In this document: positions 1 to 9,661 of the stretch, one piece after another
Position numbering within the stretch: position 1 is the stretch's first letter
Layout: each line of letters begins with the position of its first letter
Source of the DNA: Mitosporidium daphniae
Taxonomy: Eukaryota; Microsporidia
Assembly (NCBI RefSeq): GCF_000760515.2
Contig: NW_013546556.1
Coordinates: 1-47,525, forward strand
Direction of reading: 5' to 3'
Length of the DNA stretch: 47,525 nt
Translations under genes and position numbers: made by a program
The notes under the pieces: generated by a model
What the model was told of the DNA's origin: nothing
Databases searched by the model: none
What the model saw: the letters and a program-made list of their open reading frames with translations, nothing else

Positions 1-2916
1 CGAGCCTTCCGTCCCTCTGGGCCTCCAAGCGGTGCTCTAACAATACCAGGTCTCGCTCTCCATTTTCATACGAAAGCTTTCTGATCATTAGATCGCTAAG
101 AGCATCTATCCATGAGGCGTATTTTTTCCCATAAAAGGGCTCGAATTGCGAGAAAATCCCCAGCCTAAATTAGAATCCACCTAACTTACCACTGCAGAGC
201 CAATAGATTTTCGGCGTCAAGAGACGCCGTGTTGACCGACAAAAGTTTCATTGCGTCCGCCTAAGGCGTTAAAGTTTGACTTGTACCCATTTAAGCGCAT
301 CAGTAAAGATTTTTGTATCCTCCGAGTTGAGCAGCCCGATATTTCTGATTTCAGCCAATATTTTTGCAAAGCCGGAATACCTCAGAGTTCCTCGTATGAA
401 AGTTTTCAAGCCATCGCCTATATTGGTGTTAGATGAATGGCTTGTTCCTACAGTTTTCCAGATTGTATGCGGCAAGATATGCCAACGAGTCCCTATTTGC
501 CAATCCCTCCAAACAAAAACCAGGAAATAGCGATGGCGTCAATATGTTTTTGTGTCTGCTCAAATTGAAATCGCTAAAACTAAAGGCATGGTCAAGAGAG
601 GCTCCCCCCTTATCGATCTCTACAACCTTCCCATCAAGAAGAAATCTGCACTTATTATTGAGTGCTAAAAATGCGCCTTTTGGTGACCACGAGAATTTGT
701 ATTTTAGCGGATTTCCAATTCCCGTGCACTCTGGAGCAGGAAGACCCCCGCACCATGATTGAAAAGAAGTTATGTTTGATGGCCCAATTTCGTCAATCAT
801 CTTGGAAGCGGTAAGGTGATCAAGCCCGGGATCGAGTCCCATCTCCCCAAGGATGAGAATCCCAGCTTCCTCGGCCCTAGATTTAAAATTTGCATATACC
901 GTTGCTTCATGCCCTTCAACTTGTCGCAGATATATGAAGAGGTAACCATAGGCTTTTTCGTGGCAATCGCAAGCGCTGCAATTCTCCAATGCATTGAGGC
1001 AGGTAGCAGACTATCAATAGATATAGGACTTAACCCTACCTAATGACGATATCGTGAGACGAGACAAGGCTTTTTAACAGATCCTCGTTATTCAAAAGAT
1101 CACACTGTAAATATGAGAACGAGAATTTGGACTCGCTACCATTATAATCAACCGAGCAAGATGGCCCAGATGCGTTTGACGTTGATGGGGAAAGGGTTGG
1201 AGTCAGCCCTACGGCAGTCATTTTGATTTTGGATCCCAATGGCAATTTTGCGGAGCTTCGTTCAAAGTAGTCGATTACGGGCATCGCAACAAGGCCATTT
1301 CCAAGCAGTAAAATACGTCTAACGTATCCTTCACTTTTGATCGCATGCGAAGGTAGCAAGGGAGACAAATGCGAAAAATTTCCTGCGAATTTCCCTTGTG
1401 GCGTTGTAATTTGAGCCCTTTGGAAAACCCTAAAGAAAGATGCAACAAATTCAACTTTGGAACGCCAGAAGCGGATGCGCCATTTTGAATGTATTCGGAA
1501 ACGATGCCTTTGAGCAGCCCTGAAAAATAGCTTGAAGAATCCTTTGGAAATTGGCATGGCAGATTATCAATTGACATAATCTGGATTTTTCGCCTTGGTC
1601 CAATGGCCACATCAAAAAACGGTGCGTCAATGGTGGTGGCCTTTGTTACTATCTCAACTGAGCCCTGGAATAAGACAATTGACGACATACTCCTATGTCG
1701 CACGTAATGTCAGAGATCGAAAGTAGACGCAATCTGCCTTCACTTTCTAATGAAGAAAGAGATTTTTGTGTAATAAATCTAGGAAATCGCTGATCCCAGT
1801 AAATTCCATTGACAAAAACAGAAATCCAGGGCAGAATCTGCGGGGAAAAGATCTAAAAGCAGTACCTGTGCTGGAAAAAGGTTTTCATATTCTTGTGGAT
1901 TTGCATAATAATCCTCTTTATCAAAGGGAAGACCTTTTTTGTGAGCAACGTAGTCTTTTGGCGTGATTTTGCAAATAAAAATCTTTTTTTGCGTGGAAGG
2001 ATCTAAAGGTGAAAACTGGAACCCCAACCATTTGCACTTCTTTTGGTAACCAGCTCTTCCAGTTCATCTGGAAGTACAAACTCGTGGGGAAGTAGCGTAA
2101 GCATATCCATGACACCCAAAGAATTAGGTTAATTGGAAAGTACCTTAGACACATGTCCAGAGCCTGTGATACAAAAAATCAATGGAGAAAAAGGTTGAGG
2201 AATTCCCTCCGATTGGATTCTCGCTGCAACATGCTCCTTGAGAAGCATTTTTGCCAACGAAACATTGTCGATGTATTGAGCCATTGGAAGGGACTATTTT
2301 GAGAAACAAGGCGATACTGTAAATGGATTTGAAAACAGCATTTCCAGCAGCCGATCGCCGAGCCCATGCAACGAGTTTATGATGCCGGCAACGCCTGCAT
2401 AGTACCCGAATTGCACTTTCCGCTTGCCGTTTTCGTCCACCAAAAGCTCCAAATCAAACAAAGACGATTTCTAAACGATAAGTTCAAAAGGATACTTTTG
2501 CAAGCATATCCTTCAATACAGGAATGTTATGCGCCTGGCCCTTATGGGTATGCGAAAAATATAAATACGATATCCTTGGAAGGATTTCGCTAGTTGGAAT
2601 TTCTTTAATGCCAAGTACCAAATCACACTCCGACAGGTCCTCGCCAATCACTGCGCCCGCCTAAATAAAAATAGATTACCACACCATGTACCTGCGCATA
2701 ACTGCCATTTGGATAGCATCTTTTGGTACATGGCTGGACTATTACCGAAAGTCCAGAATGTTCCGAAAACAAACTGCTTAAATCTGCAGGAACAATTGGA
2801 ACCCTTCTCTCCCAGCGACTCTTTCCCTCTCTTCTAATCCCAAGCTTAAAAGTGCCATAAAAGGACTTTAAAATTGAAACCCGGTAACGGGTAAAGTACA
2901 CACGATCAAGGCGCAT
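1..2916 (-). CDS. AASS: Bifunctional alpha-aminoadipic semialdehyde synthase (LKR/SDH), 3' end outside window
   Basis: The enzyme joins lysine to 2-oxoglutarate to form saccharopine (LKR half), then splits it to glutamate and aminoadipic semialdehyde (SDH half); it is normally mitochondrial. The N-terminal half shows LGIRREGKSRWERRVP, then FSHTHKGQ, an ITGSGHVSK turn and IMSIDNLPCQFP. The SDH half shows a Rossmann start RRILLLGNGLV, then GEMGLDPGLDHL, CGGLPAPE and NPLKYKFSWSP. The frame is still open at base 1 in the C-terminal region. The first ATG, at 2916, precedes a basic stretch that could be a mitochondrial presequence. Thirteen introns of 23-34 nt are needed to keep frame. The fourth (2117-2143) ends in TG instead of AG, so it is a sequence error or an unusual splice site. 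Most fungi carry these activities as separate LYS1 and LYS9 genes; the fused order here is that of animals and plants. Confidence 0.93.
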
Positions 2917-3244
2917 TCGAAAGATCAAAATGTGGTAAAATCAATTGGCCATCAATGGCTATTGTCACATGTAATTTTCTCATTTTGTCTAATTCCCCAA
3001 ATACACACTATGGTTGATGACTATGACGACGAACACACACAACACAGACATTACATGCAACTAAATGGGGCAAGGGTTTTATTAAATTTTCAGAGAGAAG
3101 ATTAGCATTAAAGTCTTTTAGCACCAGAACATCGACATGCAAACAAGTGCAGCCGCGGTCTCGCTAATGTGACGGCTCTCATCATCAACAAACAAATTTG
3201 AATTTTTTTAAAATCTCAAAAGCCCATTAAAACGGCAAAATTTA
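2917..3244. other. Intergenic region between AASS and RPP21
   Basis: This 328 bp gap lies between two divergent genes, AASS (minus) and RPP21 (plus). It is AT-rich with a short CA-rich stretch near 3035-3050. No coding, RNA gene or repeat signal was recognised; it presumably holds both promoters. Confidence 0.5.
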
Positions 3245-3567
3245 ATGAGCTCCCCTCCTGACATTCAACAAAGACTTCTTTTTTTGGTGCAAGCCAATGC
3301 GCTTCTGGCATCATCAGAAAAAACCCAAGTTGTTGCTCGACAGCTTGGCGGTAATTTTAAAAAAATATGCAGGAGAATTGTCCAGAGAGTGTAGGAATCA
3401 CTGAAAGTTTCTTACCGCGTAGAGATCCGGCCGTTAAAAGAAGTCTTTGCAGAAAATGCTCGATTGTGCTGATTCCGCTGAAAACCTCGTCGTTGAAATC
3501 AAGCATTTCGCCCCGTAGGTTCTGTTTGACATGCAGAAATTCGAGTTTCAAGCGTGTCTGTTCATAG
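3245..3567 (+). CDS. RPP21: RNase P/MRP protein subunit Rpp21/Rpr2
   Basis: This is a small zinc-binding subunit of nuclear RNase P, which trims tRNA 5' ends, and is often shared with RNase MRP. Exon 1 starts at ATG 3245 (MSSPPDIQQRLLFL) and includes an ARQLGG segment. The second exon holds the family core RRDPAVKRSLCRKCS followed by the second Cys pair in FCLTCRN. The CxxC...CxxC pattern and the RRDPSVKR-like block match the Rpr2/Rpp21/Snm1 family. A 44 nt intron (about 3354-3397) joins the two frames without a stop; other splice choices are possible, so the junction is less certain than the identity. The 92-residue minus-strand reading frame over the same bases is a shadow. Confidence 0.8.
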
Positions 3568-3677
3568 CTATGCCCTTTGTGGGATATTGTGATGCATACT
3601 TGTGTGTGCCTAGGCGTGTAAAGTTTAAATTTCAACGGGTTTAAATAAAATTTCAGCCCATTTTATTTTGCATTGAA

Positions 3678-4919
3678 ATGACACAAATTTCTCGTTCATT
3701 TGTGAATGGCCCCATGATTTCTGGATCATGCAGAGAACATCTTTTAGAACTTATGGATCTCCTTCAGCTATATACGTCGATGGAAGAGGAAACCGACTAC
3801 AAAGAGGGGTTTCTTCTCACAAATGCTGTAATATCAACTTGCGACTCGATGCTCAGAACCTATGACCCGCAGCGTCATTCATCTTCGGATCAGCTTCCCA
3901 TTGATTCTCCGGTCTTTTACCACATATACGGTTCTTCTCTCCTTTCTCTTCTTTTTAGAGCCATCTCAAGCTATCTATCAGAGATCTCTAATATCCTGGA
4001 AGAGCACGATGGAACAAAAACATCTGTCAAACAAGAATACCAAGAAAGGGTTGTGCCCTTGCGCAAATACCAGAAAATTTTGGTCGAGACCGCGATGGAA
4101 TATTGCAAAGAGAGCTATCAAAAATCAATCGCCTGTGCAGCTAATATCCTCATGCCAAATGAGCAGGAAAGAAGCGAATCAGATCCTGGCGCTTTTGAGA
4201 TATTTGATGTTCTTGGAAGCACCGTTGCTAATAGAGAACTATTTTTTGAGTCTTTACTTGCTGAATGTTTCGTTAACAGGAGAGAAATGTACATCCCAGA
4301 CATCCTTAGCAGGGTTTCCGAGTTTGAGCCATCAATTTGTAAGGATCTTGTCAATGAAATAATTTTGTCAAAGTCCTCGTATTTTATCCAGAACTCGATT
4401 TTCTACATCCAAGTTGAGCTAAAATGGGCTGTGAATTTTGAAATTTGTGCATCCACGCCCACTGTCTCTTCTATGCTGGATAACGAGGACATAGCGCCAT
4501 GCGAGCCCAATTGGGCCTTGGATTTTGAATCTGATTCTGAAGAGGATAGCGATCAAAGTAATGACTTTGAGGAGGATAGCGATCAAAGTAATGACTTTGA
4601 CGAAGATAGTGATGAAAGTAATGACTTTGAGGAGGATATCACCAATTGCAAGAGCGATGACGGTTCCAATGAAAGCAACAGTGCTAACGAGTCTCCCCTC
4701 GAGGATGATCCAGAACTTACTATCAACGAAGATCTCCAAGAAACCGAAAGCTGTGTTAGGGATGAAAATGAGCTAATTCAAGATTTTGAGTCAATCGTCA
4801 ATATTAAGCAACAGTGCTTCACAGACGCTTCAAAAGCAATCGGCCTTGATCGCTTGTATCTATCCATTTGCGCCCTTAAGGGGCTATTATCATTTGCTGA
4901 CCAAAATTCGGCCAATTGA
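3678..4919 (+). CDS. Hypothetical protein with acidic repeat region, 413 aa
   Basis: One uninterrupted reading frame starts at ATG 3678. I do not recognise the family. Residues 1-280 look helical and globular, with Leu-rich stretches such as HLLELMDLLQLYTSMEE and SLLSLLFRAISSYLSEI. Around residues 285-320 there is a 10-residue motif, EEDSDQSNDF, repeated about three times, followed by a further acidic, Ser/Asn-rich tail. No signal peptide or membrane helix is evident. An acidic tail of this type is common in nuc(leol)ar and chromatin proteins, but that is only suggestive. The gene stands alone between RPP21 and LSm5, on the same strand. Confidence 0.8.
   Translation: MTQISRSFVNGPMISGSCREHLLELMDLLQLYTSMEEETDYKEGFLLTNAVISTCDSMLRTYDPQRHSSSDQLPIDSPVFYHIYGSSLLSLLFRAISSYLSEISNILEEHDGTKTSVKQEYQERVVPLRKYQKILVETAMEYCKESYQKSIACAANILMPNEQERSESDPGAFEIFDVLGSTVANRELFFESLLAECFVNRREMYIPDILSRVSEFEPSICKDLVNEIILSKSSYFIQNSIFYIQVELKWAVNFEICASTPTVSSMLDNEDIAPCEPNWALDFESDSEEDSDQSNDFEEDSDQSNDFDEDSDESNDFEEDITNCKSDDGSNESNSANESPLEDDPELTINEDLQETESCVRDENELIQDFESIVNIKQQCFTDASKAIGLDRLYLSICALKGLLSFADQNSAN
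4540..4638 (+). repeat. In-frame 30-nt tandem repeat coding acidic Ser/Asn units
   Basis: A 30-nt unit beginning GAGGATAGCGATCAAAGTAA is repeated about three times with few differences. It encodes EEDSDQSNDF, then near copies EEDSDQSNDF and DEDSDESNDF. Because the period is divisible by three, copy number can change without breaking the frame. The first two copies are almost identical at the DNA level, which points to recent duplication. Confidence 0.85.
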
Positions 4920-4960
4920 CCAACATTTTAAATTAAAGCCAAAAATTTCAAATTTCACTC

Positions 4961-5280
4961 ATGGCCACAGAAGCCCTTTTTCCGTTAGGTATGCCTATCC
5001 TGGAGGCGTCAACTTGTTGTTTACATGATAGAACTGCTAGACAGGTCCATTGGAAATAGAATTAAAGTTATCCTGAAGGCAGATCGAGAGTTTTGTGGAG
5101 TCCTCTGCGGGTTTGATGATTTTGTCAACATCGTTTTGGAAGATGTCACTGAGATGTAAGATCAATGGCGGCTTATTGCAATTTTGTAGATTTACCAACC
5201 AGGAGGGTCGACACGAGTGCAAGCTCTCTAGAGTATTACTGAATGGAAATAACATTTGCATGGTAAATCCCCGATCTTAA
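4961..5280 (+). CDS. LSM5: LSm5 (U6 snRNA-associated Sm-like protein)
   Basis: This is a subunit of the Lsm2-8 ring on U6 snRNA and the Lsm1-7 ring in mRNA decay. Exon 1 (ATG 4961) gives [10 protein letters not shown]. After a 43 nt intron, exon 2 gives [20 protein letters not shown] and the Sm1 block [15 protein letters not shown]. After a 34 nt intron, exon 3 gives the Sm2 block [16 protein letters not shown]. Each junction falls where LSm5 proteins are continuous, and both introns are GT-AG. The total of about 80 residues is normal for the family. It is convergent with cytochrome b5, whose stop lies 64 bp away. Confidence 0.92.
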
Positions 5281-5344
5281 CCGATAATAGATAATCCCCG
5301 AATAAACATCAAAGTTAACCGGTTTATTATTTTATAGATCATCA

Positions 5345-5733
5345 CTACCTTAAAAACCGGTGAGTGGCATATGCCAACAGGAACATCGAGACCGCAGCAC
5401 AAAGACCGTAATAAAGGCCCAAGTTTCGTTTCTTTGGGCTTGCTGATTCTAGCCTTCCAATTGCAAAACTCTTCAGCCGCTCTCGAGCGTCTGACGAGTG
5501 GCCGATATCCTCAAATGCTTCCGTTGCATCTTGGCCTGCATAGTCTCGAATTACTGTTTTACCACCAGGATGCTAAAGGTTATTTGCGCTACAAGATCTA
5601 CCTCCAAGTGGAAAGTTGTAACATCGTACACGATCCCATCAACAATAACCCAAAGATCATCGATGCGGTTGTGCTTCTCGATCTCCAAATGAGAGTAAAC
5701 CTTTTCAGTAGATCCACAAGCACTATGCACCAT
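5345..5733 (-). CDS. Cytochrome b5, tail-anchored
   Basis: This is a heme electron carrier of the ER or mitochondrial outer membrane that supports desaturases, sterol enzymes and P450-type oxidases. From ATG 5733 the protein has [14 protein letters not shown], then across a 29 nt intron the heme-ligand motif HPGG, and GHSSDARE with the second axial His. The C-terminus is a hydrophobic helix, [17 protein letters not shown], followed by THRFLR, typical of tail-anchored b5. Length is about 120 residues, normal for membrane b5. An earlier in-frame non-ATG extension exists, but ATG 5733 gives the expected N-terminus. Confidence 0.9.
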
Positions 5734-5789
5734 GAAAAGGAAAATTTTTAGGGTTGTCAACCACAAACAACCAGGTGATAAATTTCAAT

Positions 5790-5939
5790 ATGCCCAAAAT
5801 TTTTCCCATTATTGCCCTTTTAGCTACTCTGGTGTATCTCGCCCATAAATTGGTGCAATTTTTCGAGCAAGTAACTTGGATACCAAGGGATATTTTTGCA
5901 TGCCAATTTATTTGGAGAATGTGTATCTTATTGATGTGA
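5790..5939 (+). CDS. Possible small single-pass membrane protein
   Basis: ATG 5790 opens a 49-codon frame beginning MPKIFPIIALLATLVYLAHK, one clear hydrophobic helix. If a GT-AG intron from the GTAACTT after FEQ to about 5943 is removed, the product would end in PASGHTI a few residues later. It lies between two real genes, 56 bp from the cytochrome b5 start and divergent from it. No family is recognised and chance coding is possible. Confidence 0.25.
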   Translation: MPKIFPIIALLATLVYLAHKLVQFFEQVTWIPRDIFACQFIWRMCILLM

Positions 5940-6082
5940 TGAAGCCCGCCTCTGGTCACACCATTTAAAAATGTTGCTGTACATTTCGCTCCAAAATGAG
6001 GACAATTTAATTAGCCCGTAAATCAGCCAATCATTTTTATCCTGGATATTATGTGTTCTAACTGACGAAACTAGTTTCTTCC

Positions 6083-8052
6083 ATGCAGAGTGAATCACGC
6101 GCTCCGTTCGACCCAAATTTAAAATATAAGGTCAGAGACTTTGTATGGACCCTTTTGTTTATACTATATGTTGGCGGTATGGTATTTATTTCGCGGTGCA
6201 CAGTTTCCATGGAAAATATCAACAGAGTTAGATATGGTTCCGATTCTGATGGAAATGTTTGCGGCACGGTCAATAAAAGGCCTGACGGCTCAATTCTCGA
6301 TCTTACTGGCCTTCCCTATGCCTTTTTTATGGATGGCCACAATCTCCCGAAAAGCAAGATCATCTGCGTTTCAAAATGCCCTGAAAAAAGCACGTATTGG
6401 AGCGACATTTGTTCTTACTTGGATAACGATAGCAGATGCGTTGTCGGGTACCCCTCTAAACCAAGTATTGCTGTTTTTTAATTTTTAGCTTTTAACCGAT
6501 GTGTTCCTGTAGATTTATTTGCATCTGATCCCAGCTCCACATTGTCTTCAAAAAACTGGAAGAAAGCTGAAGTCGAAGGCTTTTTGGGCGATCGAACACC
6601 CTTGGAGTCGTTTCCGGAGGCCATTGCGGATTCTTGGGACTTGATCGTGATTTCGTTGGGAATCGCCACTTTTCTTGCCATTTTGTGGCTATTTTTCATC
6701 CCGTTTATTTCAACGCTGGTGGTGTGGATCACCATTTGGGTCACTCTTTTGATATCAAAAATAGCAACCGCATATGCATGGGGCCTCTATTATGAGGTGG
6801 CCACCAATACCGATTTGTCTTTTATCTACCAGATTGATTTCTTTGCCGCAAATGAGAAATTGCTGCTGTGCCTTGCGAGTTCTTTTTCCATTCTTTTGGT
6901 GTTTATCAGCTTTTTCATGCTTTCTTGCTATAAAAGAATGGATTTGTCGATCCAACTGATTGACGAGAGCTCGAATTTGCTGCAAAAGGTGCAGCTTGTA
7001 TTTTTAGTGCCCATTGTTAATTATGTGCTCATCATGGCGCTGTTTTCGCTTGCCATCGTCGTGGTTTCTATTTTGATTTTTTGCAAAGACCAGGTGTTTT
7101 TCGAGGCTTCTGCAATCTTAGCGTTATATGTCTGCCCAATTGAGACACCCAGGGACAAGTATGCCAACTATTTTTTTCTTTAGGCTCATAAATTGCTTTC
7201 TAATTTACTTTTTATTTGGACTGGTTTGGGTTTGGAATGTCATCGATGCCGTCTGTGATAGCATCATTGGTGGAGCGATCGCAGAATGGTATTGGACCCC
7301 TGCATCTGTCAAGGATAAGCATGTTTCCAATTCGGTGACCCTGCTGTTTCGATCTACAATCAGGACGCTCTACTACTCATTTGGAAGCATCGTGATGGGC
7401 TCTCTCATGATCTCCTTCCTGTTAGCAATCAGATACATGCTCGAATTTATCAAGAAAAAGCTTGAGGGTGTCGAATACCGACTGATTCGCCTCGTTCTTT
7501 CTGCCACTCAGTTCATCCTATTTTTTATTGAAAAGTTCGTTGCATATATGAACCGGGCCGGCTACATACACATGGCCATGTATAATTCGTCCTATGTTGA
7601 CTCTGTGCATTCTGTTGCAAATTTACTTTCTCGAAACTCGTTTAGATCATTTGTGCTGGGATGGATCACCTTTCTTGTATTGTTTATAGCAAAGTCTTCC
7701 ATTACCCTTGTCGCTGTTTCGTATGCAGCACAAGAGCTTTTCGTGGTGTCTGACAGTGCGGACGTGAAATATTATTTCAAATCCACCCATGTGGGAACGG
7801 CTTTGGTATGGAAGCTTTGTAACTTTTTATCGTTAGGTTGTGTTGATACTTGCTTACATCATTGCAAGCGTGTTTGTCTCCGTCATGGATATTGCCATCC
7901 ATACGCTGTTTATTTGTTTTCGTAAGCCCATTATTATTCTTACCCTCTCTGTAGTTGAAGATTGCGAGAGAAACGACGGGTCTAAAGCGCGTCCATATCT
8001 GATGTCGGAAGGCCTACGTAGATTTGCAGAGGAAAATAAAGCCTCCGCATAG
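6083..8052 (+). CDS. Choline transporter-like protein (CTL/SLC44/Pns1 family)
   Basis: This is a polytopic membrane protein of a family that moves choline or ethanolamine in animals; the yeast member Pns1 has no firm substrate. ATG 6083 starts an N-terminus with one membrane helix and the family-like RVRYGSDSDGNVCG. Further diagnostic blocks are a GGAIAEWYWT-like core region, an NRAGYIHMAMYN-like block, and a C-terminal EDCERNDGSKARPYLMS. About ten membrane helices are visible. Four introns (24, 25, 31 and 33 nt) restore a continuous product; for example the 24 nt intron is 6465-6488 and the junction ICF/LED is exact. Length of about 610 residues fits the family. Substrate is inferred from family only. 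Confidence 0.9.
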
Positions 8053-8101
8053 CAAAATAAAATAATTTAATGCTTTAATTTTAGCGCTGGAGCGAGTGTA
8101 T

Positions 8102-9626
8102 TCAGTTCCTTTTTCTAATCGATGCTCGTCTATTGCGCGAGGCGGCGTTGGCCTTGCTTCCCGCCACAGACTCGTCCGGTATGGCTGGGGTATTTGATGC
8201 TACACTTGGCAATGCTGATGCCGCGGAAGGTGCAGCCGATTGGGTCAATACTCGCGAGGTGGTCAGTTTTGGGCTTGTAATGGCAATGGGCGGTGTAAGC
8301 TTTTCATCACTTTTTTTGTTGAGATCCTCGACAAAAATTGATGAGAGAGAAGGTACGTTTTTAAAGCAGTCTTCGATCCTACTTTTTGACGGTGTTCCTC
8401 CATGCCCATCCTCCTCCTGCCCCGATGAAGAGTCAGAAGAAAAAGAGAGATCCTGTTTGGTTGCCAAAGGCCGTGAATCTAATGGCAGATGGTTTCTTTT
8501 TGAAGCATCCTCTAGTCTTTGTGGAATGGCTGATAAGGGCTGAGAAAAAATGACGTTTTTAAACCGCTTATCATCATCTTCTGACGAGGAGGAGGAGGAG
8601 CTTTCTTCTTCAGAGGAAGATTCTCCGGAATCACTTTTTGCTGGAGCTGGGGGCCTGGTAGCAACATTATTTTGGCTCTTTGGCGCACACGCTCCACCCG
8701 GTATTTGATCATCAGATGATCCGCTTTCGGAAGTATCAGTGTCCGAGGTATCATCTTCGGAAGATTCGCTCTCAGAATGCTTTTTGTGATGATTGGCATT
8801 GGGGTGTCCATATTTTTGGACCACTGCCGCCTTATTTTTAGCTTCCTCGCCCACAATGGTGTGTGTCTGTTTGATGAGATTGGGCTTTTTTTCTTCATCA
8901 CTCGGGTGTTGTTGCTTGAAATTCGCCGTCGCTGCTATTTTTGTGGCAGGCATGTTCAAAGGAGGACCATCCGGCGCTGAATCTACCTCGTCGCTTTCGC
9001 CCAGTGACTCGGTAATGGAGAGTGATTCTTCTTCAAGATCATCATCATCCTCCTCCTCGTCTTCCATGTCTGCGGAGCTTGTTGACGAAAGAGCGGGGGC
9101 CACAATTGTCTCAATCTCCTCATCCTCAGTCTCTTGATGGAAATTAACGGATGCACCGCCAAGGTGTGGGAATGGGTCGTGGGCATCGCTGTCCGATTGG
9201 ATTGGGCTAAATTTAGAAATCAAGTCTTCTATTTCGGCCTCGTCAGAAGAATACGAGTTCCGCTGTTTTTTGCTGGAAACCGGTCCCGCACACGGGTCGG
9301 TCTGGTCGGTGATTACGAGAATTGTGCTTTGGTCGCCAAGGACTTCAGATAGCACATCTTCATCGCACATGTCATAATGATCCGGGGTCCTAAGAAAAAA
9401 CCGTTCAAGCCTACATCTGATAAAGCAGATAAACTTACCTGTCTGGGGCGTATAAAGAGGAAAAGCGGTCTTTGATTGCGGATCTCAGCTCTGAAATGGG
9501 GATTGAGCTATTTTTTACAATCAGAAACTGATATAAAAGATCGTGATCTTTTTCCTCATAAGACCGCTTTTTGGCTTGGCAACGCAAAGCAGGGCAAAAG
9601 ATTTTGACTTGATAACGGTTGGCCAC
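8102..9626 (-). CDS. Acidic Ser-rich protein, possibly Net1/Dnt1-like N-terminus
   Basis: The N-terminal exon (IPISELRSAIKDRFSSLY) joins across a 28 nt or 49 nt intron to DHYDMCDEDVLSEVLGDQST. That shape, a small ubiquitin-like fold ending in a D-V-L/F acidic loop, recalls the N-terminus of fungal Net1/Tof2/Dnt1 nucleolar proteins; this is a weak family call. The remaining 400 residues are low complexity: runs of Asp, Glu and Ser, likely casein-kinase-2 substrates, and a basic tail NRRASIRKRN that could be a nuclear signal. No ATG precedes the first exon in frame (the frame opens at GTG 9626). Either a 5' exon is missing from this model or translation starts at ATG 9370 inside exon 2. Confidence 0.65.
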
Positions 9627-9661
9627 TTTGAAAAAATTTAATAATAAAAATGCAATTTTAT

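Noticed and set aside
3117-3200. Possible small RNA gene in the AASS/RPP21 gap
   Set aside because: No convincing stem-loop, tRNA box or snRNA motif could be seen by eye.
3357-3635. 92-codon minus-strand frame over RPP21
   Set aside because: It overlaps the conserved zinc-binding exons of RPP21 on the other strand and shows no family features.
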